This document shows, piece after piece, positions 56,386 through 64,000 of a stretch of DNA of 64,000 nucleotides. The notes beneath the pieces are model-generated. The model ran no database searches. It saw nothing but the letters and a program-made list of their open reading frames with translations, and was not told the origin of the DNA. How positions within the stretch are numbered: position 1 is the first letter of the stretch; each line of letters starts with the position of its first letter. This DNA is from Pedobacter sp. W3I1. GTDB lineage: Bacteria > Bacteroidota > Bacteroidia > Sphingobacteriales > Sphingobacteriaceae. The translations under genes were made by a program, and so were the position numbers. The DNA is taken from assembly GCF_030816015.1 (NCBI RefSeq), contig NZ_JAUSXN010000001.1:3286001-3350000 (forward strand), in the 5' to 3' direction.

Positions 56386-59300
56386 TTATTTTTTTCTTGG
56401 ATTTATTGTAATATGAGGTTCATTTACTCTAACTGGTCCCTTAAAGACATCAATATTTCTGGGCATGAGATCATCATATGATTTAGCCCCCGGTAACGAG
56501 TTTTTTATTGTGCTCCAGTTTTTACTTGTCATCCCTGGAATTACATAGTCCCAATCTGAATATGCTCCAGCTTTTCCACTTGCTCTACTTCCTACCACTG
56601 TAATAGACTTTTTTATTCTATCAGCTGCATTTTGTATTCTTAATTCTTCAGAAGAAGACAGAGGACTATTGGTCAGGATTTCACTTGTCGTAGGGATTTT
56701 CCCCTTAAATAAGGATCCGGCTTTTTTAGTAACAAAGTATTCTCCTACCTTCTCAGTAGCAAAACCAGCACCATGAGCGTAGTCATTTGCGGTGTAGTTA
56801 GGGATATTTTTTGCTGCTTGATAAGCTCCAATCAACATATCCCCAGAACTTATGGCTCCAAAAGTAACCGTGTTCCCTAAGCCTTTTAAATAACCCTTAA
56901 CAGTAAATTGATCTTTCACCCCCTCAATAGTGCTGTTTATTCCAGCCATAATTCCATCAATAAAACTTTGGCCAAGATTGCTTGTGTTTTTCTGTTTAGG
57001 TACATCATCATTCCCATTATTCTCATCATTGGCTTTATAAACATTCGTCACATCCTTATCTGTGAGCCCATGCTCGTTCATCCAGTCTTCTGTTGATCTT
57101 CCATCCGGATCAACAAATGTAATTGGATTACTACTTCCATATACATAAGGTGAACTTGCTTCGTAAATTACCGACAATGGATCAATTACATTCCACCTAC
57201 CAATCACTGGGTCATAGAATCTTGCCCCATAATCATACTCATTAAGCTCCTCTTGCAACTCCTTCCCATTGTAAAGATATTTATTTGTTCCTGCTATTAC
57301 AACGGGGTCCTTTCTCAAACCAAATGCGTAATAGTCGTCACGCTGTAGTACTTCCAATTGTCCGGTAGTAGGATTTTTGTAAAATGTAACCCTTACATTG
57401 CCCAAATGGTCTGTAAGATTATACTCATAAGTGTATTCTGTACCATTCCTTCTTGCAAGTCCTTCTCCTGTCAGAATAAAATCTATTGTTCCGTCCGCTT
57501 TGTACTGAATTCCGTCAATATAATTGATAGTTCCAGCCGGACTCTGCTTAGAAAGTTTTTCACCGGTAGCATCGTACGTGTAGGTCAATCCTTTTCCGGT
57601 TATTGTTTGTGGCAGGTTCAGATAGTTGTAACTGATATCTGTAATTCCCTTTTGTACATCACTTTTTAAGTTACCATTAACATCATAGGTGTAGGTACTG
57701 TTGACAAAGCCTGATATTGCAGTTAACTTATTGCCATCATAACCTGTGTAAGTATTGGTACCATAGCCATCCCTGGTTAAACTATCGATATTACCCATTA
57801 CATCATACCGGATACGTTCACCAAGGCTATTTCCCGCTGTGGATTGTATTAGCCGGTTCAGCTTATCGTAGCTATAGACAAAAGTATTATTGCCACCATT
57901 CGCAAATAACTGGTTACTGATATTACCGTTATATTGTGGTGTTGTACCATTGTTATATTTGAGCTCCATATTGAATTCGCTACTGATACTGTTAGTCATC
58001 CAGCCCCTTTCATTATAGGCGAAGTTGGTATGCTGTAAGAATGTAACTCCGTTGTCCGCACTGTGCAGACTTTTGCCCCTGATCTGACCGATCTCATTAT
58101 AGTCCAGTTTATTCAAGACTATTTCGGCAGCACCATTAATCGATTTCATCGTCGCCAGTTTCCTACCCATATGGTCATATTCATAACGATTTGCGATCAC
58201 CGTGGTTACCCCATTAGCAACATGCGTACGGATAGAAGCAGTCAGTTCGTCAACAAAACTGTAGGTATTGTCAACAACATCCGCTCCACCCAGATGATGC
58301 TGCGCTTTGCTTTGCAATATTCTTCCTTCCTGGTCATAGTAGTGCACCGTCAACAGTTTCTGCGTACTGCCCAGCGTAGATACAAGCGTGCCCGTAAGCA
58401 GGCCATTGGCTTGTCCCTCGGTGGCCTGCACTGCTGTCGGCATCCCGAAGCTATTTTCTGGAAAATCGTAGCTGTCATAGTAGCTTTTGGTCAGATAGTC
58501 CGTGATTCCCCTGGGAAAGGAAACATCTGTATAGTCACTGTTGACTGTTCTCGTTTCCCATAGTGGATAAAGGCCAGCCTCCCTATTTACGCTTGCCTGA
58601 AGGGAATCCCTGATACTTCCAGAACTGTATATTCCAGTAGTAATGGTATGACCAAGCGCATCATACTTATTAAAGATCCACTGCGCAGTTAAATGCTGGT
58701 TAGCATCCTGGCTCAATACTAATTGATTCCGTTTATTGTAAACCATATATGACCATCCGCTGCCAGGTATTTTCTTCTCAATTAGCCTGTTCCTTTCATC
58801 ATAATGGTAGCCATAAATAAATTTGTTAAAAACAGCCTCTCCTTCATCAAAACTGCTTATCATACTTAGACCATTCTCGTTAACTGCTGGAGGAAGCACA
58901 TAACGTAGGTTGCCCAGATCATCATGTATGTAATACGTGCTTAAGGACTTTGTATTGGTCTCCCAAACCCTTTTCAGTATCATTTTGCCCTCTATATCTT
59001 TAAACTCCTCAGTAATGCCACCTCTGCCATCTGTATCTTTCCAGTTCTCATCTTTACTTATTGTTTTGTAAAGTCTACCAGGTTGGCATGTGGTAGAAAC
59101 CGCACCATTGTTACCACTATTGATACTCCATAGCTTTACCTCATCCAGCGCATTGCTTCCATATTCCATTTTCATTCCGTGACCAGCTGCTGGCTGCCAG
59201 GCATCTCCGGGCGCACCCTGCCCAAGTATCCTATTTAACGGACTCGCTTCAAATATAGTCAGGCTATAAGGCGAATTCGTATTTTTAACACCTAACGGTG

Positions 59301-59832
59301 GGTTATTGTAAAAGCTCTGTTGTTCGGTCAGTGGACTGGAACGGTAGGCACCTCCGTTCCCAGGGCTACTATAGGGCTGAAATTTCTGTGACTCTCTGCT
59401 GAAGGCATCGTATGCATAAGGCTGAATGATGTCCTTCCCTTCAGGACTGCCCTGTATGGTGACCGTTTGAAGAGGACGACCTAACCCATCAAGATAAGCA
59501 ACTACCTGGTTCTCTTCGCAGATCCCCCGCGAAGTGTTCAGCGTTTGCTCAGTTACTCCCGCAATCTTGAAACTCCGGGTTAGCACATAATTCTGGGATG
59601 CACTAGGCTGAGAGACAAGTGGAGTACAAGAACCAAAACTCGCTCCTGTATAAATCCTTACACTGCTTCCGTAGGGAATGGTAAAGCCGTCCTTCATCAC
59701 AACGCTATCCCGGGCGCGGATCTCTGATTGACCACTGTAATTGTTCAAGGTCAACTGCTGCTGAGCAGACACTGATGCCCCATAGCAAATTAGAAGCGTA
59801 ACTATAATGATATATTTTAATGTCGTATTCAT
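56386..59832 (-). CDS. RHS-repeat polymorphic toxin with nucleotidyltransferase-like C-terminus
   Basis: The 1,148-residue exported protein (signal peptide ending ASVSAQ) has an N-terminal domain, then many YD/RHS repeats (about 200-870; for example YIHDDLGNLRYVLPPAV, YDKLNRLIQSTAGN), and the RHS core signature DPVIGRWNVIDPLS at about 890. The variable C-terminal tip carries VVGSRASGKAGAYSDWDYVI with Gly-Ser at 1081-1082 and Asp1093/Asp1095. That is a nucleotidyltransferase-fold motif, so the toxin probably modifies an RNA or protein by nucleotide transfer. A DUF5958 gene follows after 4 bp and the DUF5977 protein gene precedes it. Confidence 0.88.
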   Translation of the reverse strand: MNTTLKYIIIVTLLICYGASVSAQQQLTLNNYSGQSEIRARDSVVMKDGFTIPYGSSVRIYTGASFGSCTPLVSQPSASQNYVLTRSFKIAGVTEQTLNTSRGICEENQVVAYLDGLGRPLQTVTIQGSPEGKDIIQPYAYDAFSRESQKFQPYSSPGNGGAYRSSPLTEQQSFYNNPPLGVKNTNSPYSLTIFEASPLNRILGQGAPGDAWQPAAGHGMKMEYGSNALDEVKLWSINSGNNGAVSTTCQPGRLYKTISKDENWKDTDGRGGITEEFKDIEGKMILKRVWETNTKSLSTYYIHDDLGNLRYVLPPAVNENGLSMISSFDEGEAVFNKFIYGYHYDERNRLIEKKIPGSGWSYMVYNKRNQLVLSQDANQHLTAQWIFNKYDALGHTITTGIYSSGSIRDSLQASVNREAGLYPLWETRTVNSDYTDVSFPRGITDYLTKSYYDSYDFPENSFGMPTAVQATEGQANGLLTGTLVSTLGSTQKLLTVHYYDQEGRILQSKAQHHLGGADVVDNTYSFVDELTASIRTHVANGVTTVIANRYEYDHMGRKLATMKSINGAAEIVLNKLDYNEIGQIRGKSLHSADNGVTFLQHTNFAYNERGWMTNSISSEFNMELKYNNGTTPQYNGNISNQLFANGGNNTFVYSYDKLNRLIQSTAGNSLGERIRYDVMGNIDSLTRDGYGTNTYTGYDGNKLTAISGFVNSTYTYDVNGNLKSDVQKGITDISYNYLNLPQTITGKGLTYTYDATGEKLSKQSPAGTINYIDGIQYKADGTIDFILTGEGLARRNGTEYTYEYNLTDHLGNVRVTFYKNPTTGQLEVLQRDDYYAFGLRKDPVVIAGTNKYLYNGKELQEELNEYDYGARFYDPVIGRWNVIDPLSVIYEASSPYVYGSSNPITFVDPDGRSTEDWMNEHGLTDKDVTNVYKANDENNGNDDVPKQKNTSNLGQSFIDGIMAGINSTIEGVKDQFTVKGYLKGLGNTVTFGAISSGDMLIGAYQAAKNIPNYTANDYAHGAGFATEKVGEYFVTKKAGSLFKGKIPTTSEILTNSPLSSSEELRIQNAADRIKKSITVVGSRASGKAGAYSDWDYVIPGMTSKNWSTIKNSLPGAKSYDDLMPRNIDVFKGPVRVNEPHITINPRKK

Positions 59833-59880
59833 GCCGAGAACGTATAAGTATGCTTTTGAATGAAATCGTTAGAACTATTG

Positions 59881-62800
59881 TTAATCTAATGGCGGGCAGC
59901 TTCCACTGCTCATAACAAACTGGAGATTTTCATGGCCGAAGGTTCCTAGCGTAATATTGCTCCATGTTCCGCCGAGGTGACACTCGTAATTACTGCCATT
60001 CCTTTTCATTAATGTACTGCCTACTACACCCGTATTAGTCAACGTAATGCTGTATGTTCCTTTAGGTATGGTCACAGTAGCACTACTTTGCCCCTGTGTA
60101 GTTACAGTTGTATTATAAATAACGTTTGTAGAAAGGTTTTTCATGGCTACTTTGATACTGCTTGTTGTATTTTGCGCATTTGTTACGTAAAACGTTACCA
60201 CAGGGACATAACAAAGTCCGCTGACATTGACCAATGATCCTTCGAAATCGACCTTGGCCTGTGCTTGCGCATCAGCGTCAGCTTGTGAAATCTCTGAAGT
60301 ATAGGTCCCAGCGGCTACATTGACAATCATCGGAGTTGGCAGGCTTGCTGCACCACAATTCGTTCTGTTGAATGTTCCGGTTTTGGCTACGTTATAATAA
60401 TAACATTTTCCAGCCAGGTTAGCATTCGCCTGGCCCTTTGCATTTACTTCATTCTGGGCAAGTGCATCTGCATCAGCCTGAGATATATTGGAGGCATAAC
60501 TACCCGCCGCTACAGAATAAGTAGTATAGGCACCCGTTTTCCCATCATTACAGTCATTTTTTTGATATACACCCGATTTAAGTGTGTTAAAATAAAAGAC
60601 CTGTGCTGCAGCCGTTGCAGGCGAGAAATTATAATTGTAATGGTTCAAGATATTTTTATCCTGATCTTTCACTAATCTTAATCTATTTAAAGCATCGTAT
60701 TGATAGCTTTTTTCCCGGCCAGCCTCGTCAACGACAGACCTTACCTGCCCTCTGGAAGATATATAACCCATCGTATTCATTAGAGCACCTTCAGGATATA
60801 TCCGCAATTCATCAATCAATGTATAACCAGATAACGTAGCTGGCAAAGTTGTATAAGTTGCAGATAAAAAAGTCCAGTTGCCACTGGTATTTTTGTACCA
60901 GAAACTGACCTTGTATTTCCGTCCGTCAGACAAAATCGCTAAGCTTGGAAGCGAAAGAGGGGCGCCATTTAAAACCCTGCTTTTTAACCCCACTTTAGTA
61001 TCGGTAGATACATCAGTAGTTTGCTCCTCAAATCCGTCATAATAGATTTCTGTACTTTTTGCATTCGCAACCTGGGCAATAGGCAAAGTATGGTTATAGC
61101 CCCAAAGAACCGCAGATGATATTCCATTTGCCGTATTTACCTGGGAGAGGTTCGCGAAACTGTCATAGACATAACTGTTGCTACTTTTATAAGCCTCATG
61201 TTTGTTAAAAAGTGCTTTAGATGTATTATAAGGTAAGTTTCCGGCCACAGAACCAGAAAATTTGAAAGAACTCAATAAAATTGGTGACGCAGTCTCCAAG
61301 CTGAAATCAGTATCCTTAAGAAAAGGATTTGCTGCATTGTATGTTATTATCTTCCCGGATAATATTTTAATACTTCCTGTACCAGGATCGGTTAGGTAAC
61401 TTACAGCTTCAATTGGGAATGAAGTTAAATTCTTAGTGATCATCTGATCAATAAATGGAGTTCCGGAACTATAGTCTTGCGGATAAAGTGTAACACCTGT
61501 TATGGTTTTTCCATCTGTCCTGATCTGTTCTGTTCTGGTCAGTAATTTATTCTGAGGATTATCATAGAACATATTAGTTGTTGTAATAACTGGATTCGCA
61601 CCATCAAAAACACTATCCACTTTAGATACAGGAACATATGGATAAGTGTAAAATTTGTAGGCTCCTCCTTCATAAAGATAAGGCCCACCAAGACCACGTC
61701 CATATTCATAATAATAACAAATCTGGTATCTCCTTGCATCAGACATCCTGACGTATGTTCTGTCGTTTCGCATCGGTTGATAGGTAATCGCGGTACTTTT
61801 CAGTTTCGTACCGGCGCTATTGTATGTGGCTTCGTATTTTAGCTTGCCACGCTCCAGGGATAGTGAGGTATATCCGTTGGTTATATCTTTATCAGGATAC
61901 AGGGAGTTTACAGTGCCTTCATCTAAATGACCATCATCAAAATTTGTATACTTACTAACAATAAAACTATTATCCTGAAAAACCTCTGCGACTTCTGAAT
62001 AACCTATCGGACTGCCCTCCGAATTTTCACTTTGTGGTATAACGGAGTTTCGTGATTTTAAGCGCGCCCTAAAAGTCTCACCTGTTATAAGTGAATGTGG
62101 AGCAAAATTAAAATCATGCACGGGCATACTTTTGGAGTATCCGCTGGAGACCATATTGATCTGTGTTGGCGAGACAAAATTTTTAACATAAAAGTAACGT
62201 GTGCTTTTGATCGTTTTAGAAACAGGATCATAGTCGTGAATAGCTTTAATTCTTAGTCCACCTCCATTTTTTTGAACGTTAGGTCTGCCATGAGCCCTGT
62301 CAACCATTTCTGCTGTAAAATTATTTGATTCAAAATAAAACAGCTTGTATCCACCTGTTGGAAAGATAATTTTACGGAGCGTTTCGGCGATAACTTTATC
62401 TGGGTCTGCAAGTCTTGGTGAGGCATAATTGCTTGATGTAATAGAGCCCTTGTAGTAACCCCAATCATCATCCAAACCGGTCAGATATCCTGGAAGCTTA
62501 TAGGTTTCATCATAATAGAACCGATACGGTGGGATAGTATCAGCAGCAGTTGCAGATGGATTACTTTCTTTTAAAGATAGTAACGTCAAGCGCCTTGTTG
62601 TATCACTAGTGTAATTAAAGTTGAACCTTTTTATAAATTGGTTAGTAGATTTGTCTTTAAGAGACACCTGATCAAGTTTTTTCCATTGAAGATTGATAAG
62701 CGTGCCAGGGTATTTGGTCAGTCCGTTCTGTCGCAGGTAAGGGAGGAATTTGTAGAGCGTTGTATCACTTGTGTTTTGTCGCTCAATCATTGTCATAATG

Positions 62801-63909
62801 TTCTGTTGCAATGGTGCGTTAGCATCAAGCTGAATTCTTTGATAAGAAGCGTAAGAGGTACTGTATGTGTCTGCCGAGTGTCGTAACTCAATAGATGTCG
62901 AGCGATTGAACTCCAGGAGCTCTTTAGATGTTTCTACACTTTTTAAATATACTGGGGCAAGTAAATTACCACCGATTTGAAACTTGGTTCTTGAGGTATC
63001 TGGATAGGTATCGCAACCATCACCAGACTCCGTGGATATGATATAATAATTTTGAAATTTATTTGAATAAATTACATTTGTAAATTGGTCCCTTTCATAA
63101 GTGAGGTTAATCGTGTGGTTATCATCAGCCGAAATCACCTGTGTTAAGTACCATGAAGTTGCCATCCAATCGGAGGCATTTTGACCAAAAAAATCCAGAC
63201 TATAGTCAATTGCGTCGGTTGTGCCGCCAAAAACGTATTTAGTACCGTCTCCGGCAATTAATGTAAATTTGCCAAAAGTCCGGAAATACTGGGTTCTTCC
63301 ATATGGATTTGGCAGATAATTAGGAATAAACGGTAGCATAAAATCACTGTTATTGAATACAACTTTTACGTCCTGATTGCACCTTACTTTCCAATTTCCC
63401 TGGTCATCCATCAAAAAAGTTCCAGAAAGATTTCCAACACTAAAAGAAAATTCATCAGGAGAGGGATCAGTAATAAACTGAGTTGCTTTCTCCTGTAGTC
63501 TGGCAGTGCTAGACCAATCTGCACCTCCCAGAGACTGCGTATGATTGTCGTAAAATCCGCCTACATCCGAATCAAGTTCGTCCATTTTACCTCTAATAAC
63601 ACGGCTGATGACTCCTCCGGATTTTAAGGACCAGCCGAGTCCAACCCAACTGGCATGAGCATCAGGTCTGACACCACCAGCGTGGTAACTAAGACTAACC
63701 GGAATACTTAAGTTCCCTTCAGAAATCTCGTATAACGGAATGTTAATTGATGGAACTCCGGTGAATTTAGAAACTGGGGTTTCTAGAAAATTCCCTAAAC
63801 TAGCTGCATTTGCAGTTGGCATACTAAGGGGGAATTGCTTTTGTATCTGACCAAAAGAAATGGTTACAAATAAAAATAAAATAAGGGAGAGTTTGTACTT
63901 TAGTTTCAT
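59881..63909 (-). CDS. YD-repeat/DUF5977 protein, partner of the RHS toxin
   Basis: A 1,342-residue exported protein (signal ending LFVTISFG). The N-terminal part (VPSINIPLYEISEGNLSIPV, LSYHAGGVRPDAHASWVGLG) is typical of the large Bacteroidota cell-wall proteins found ahead of RHS proteins. YD-type repeats such as SYQYDALNRLRLVKDQDKN lie near residue 1080. Two DUF5977 repeats follow at about 1100-1240 with the hallmark ISQADADALAQNEV and ISQADADAQAQAKV. The C-terminus is a beta domain. It lies 48 bp upstream of the toxin gene in the same orientation and probably helps present or deliver it. Confidence 0.85.
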   Translation of the reverse strand: MKLKYKLSLILFLFVTISFGQIQKQFPLSMPTANAASLGNFLETPVSKFTGVPSINIPLYEISEGNLSIPVSLSYHAGGVRPDAHASWVGLGWSLKSGGVISRVIRGKMDELDSDVGGFYDNHTQSLGGADWSSTARLQEKATQFITDPSPDEFSFSVGNLSGTFLMDDQGNWKVRCNQDVKVVFNNSDFMLPFIPNYLPNPYGRTQYFRTFGKFTLIAGDGTKYVFGGTTDAIDYSLDFFGQNASDWMATSWYLTQVISADDNHTINLTYERDQFTNVIYSNKFQNYYIISTESGDGCDTYPDTSRTKFQIGGNLLAPVYLKSVETSKELLEFNRSTSIELRHSADTYSTSYASYQRIQLDANAPLQQNIMTMIERQNTSDTTLYKFLPYLRQNGLTKYPGTLINLQWKKLDQVSLKDKSTNQFIKRFNFNYTSDTTRRLTLLSLKESNPSATAADTIPPYRFYYDETYKLPGYLTGLDDDWGYYKGSITSSNYASPRLADPDKVIAETLRKIIFPTGGYKLFYFESNNFTAEMVDRAHGRPNVQKNGGGLRIKAIHDYDPVSKTIKSTRYFYVKNFVSPTQINMVSSGYSKSMPVHDFNFAPHSLITGETFRARLKSRNSVIPQSENSEGSPIGYSEVAEVFQDNSFIVSKYTNFDDGHLDEGTVNSLYPDKDITNGYTSLSLERGKLKYEATYNSAGTKLKSTAITYQPMRNDRTYVRMSDARRYQICYYYEYGRGLGGPYLYEGGAYKFYTYPYVPVSKVDSVFDGANPVITTTNMFYDNPQNKLLTRTEQIRTDGKTITGVTLYPQDYSSGTPFIDQMITKNLTSFPIEAVSYLTDPGTGSIKILSGKIITYNAANPFLKDTDFSLETASPILLSSFKFSGSVAGNLPYNTSKALFNKHEAYKSSNSYVYDSFANLSQVNTANGISSAVLWGYNHTLPIAQVANAKSTEIYYDGFEEQTTDVSTDTKVGLKSRVLNGAPLSLPSLAILSDGRKYKVSFWYKNTSGNWTFLSATYTTLPATLSGYTLIDELRIYPEGALMNTMGYISSRGQVRSVVDEAGREKSYQYDALNRLRLVKDQDKNILNHYNYNFSPATAAAQVFYFNTLKSGVYQKNDCNDGKTGAYTTYSVAAGSYASNISQADADALAQNEVNAKGQANANLAGKCYYYNVAKTGTFNRTNCGAASLPTPMIVNVAAGTYTSEISQADADAQAQAKVDFEGSLVNVSGLCYVPVVTFYVTNAQNTTSSIKVAMKNLSTNVIYNTTVTTQGQSSATVTIPKGTYSITLTNTGVVGSTLMKRNGSNYECHLGGTWSNITLGTFGHENLQFVMSSGSCPPLD

Positions 63910-64000
63910 TGAGGTTAATTATGAGTTAATTTTAAAAATTTCGTCACCTAAGCATTTAATTTATATCTCAACTTGCGCCCACGTGTCTATTCGCTTAAGA

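Overview
This window reads as chromosome from a Bacteroidota bacterium of the Sphingobacteriaceae type, most likely Pedobacter or a close relative. The signs are the AT-rich sequence, promoters of the form TTTG-N20-TAnnTTTG, little use of Shine-Dalgarno sites, a type IX secretion (T9SS) PorV protein, a T9SS-sorted giant protein, DUF5977/RHS protein pairs, and many short hairpin repeats of the 'gtcattcttcga...' kind between genes. The genus is an inference. No ribosomal RNA or other decisive marker is present.

Layout. (1) 0-18 kb is mostly core: a GH130-like enzyme, a GAF-type sensor kinase, a metallophosphoesterase, a DUF763 protein, the glutamate synthase operon gltB-gltD, the small SRP RNA, a TalC-type transaldolase, GmhB, a FucP-type sugar transporter and a lipoprotein formylglycine-generating enzyme. 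A 433-bp tandem repeat lies at 13.5-14.8 kb. (2) 18.3-29.1 kb looks like an old, decayed island at a tRNA-Lys(TTT) gene. A 27-bp near-copy of the tRNA 3' end lies at 29.1 kb. The interval holds a Tat-exported Gfo/Idh/MocA oxidoreductase, orphan immunity-type genes (DUF4265, DUF416), a truncated macro domain, a HEPN protein behind a large structured-RNA candidate, a TcmP/DUF5131 pair, and a Lit-like (peptidase U49) phage-exclusion protease broken by two frameshifts. No integrase remains. (3) 29-33 kb has an MsbA-type ABC exporter, a 492-bp element with perfect 22-bp terminal inverted repeats, a VOC protein and a WYL-domain remnant.

(4) 33.2-49.9 kb is the most interesting block. It lies on one strand and encodes PorV, a DUF4402 pilin-like subunit, a PapD-like periplasmic chaperone, a giant adhesin of about 3,515 residues with a T9SS C-terminal domain (split by one frameshift), a second DUF4402 protein and a FimD-like outer-membrane usher. 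It suggests a surface fibre assembled by a chaperone-usher route and combined with a T9SS-exported adhesin. (5) 50-54 kb has an aldo/keto reductase, an AraC-type regulator and a secreted beta-propeller protein. (6) 53.9-63.9 kb, read right to left, is a polymorphic-toxin locus: a DUF5977 YD-repeat protein, an RHS protein with a C-terminal nucleotidyltransferase-like toxin, a DUF5958 immunity candidate, and a trail of further immunity-type genes, one of them decayed, between 143-bp direct repeats.

All family calls were made by reading motifs, without database searches. Where the call rests on general resemblance only, the entry says so.
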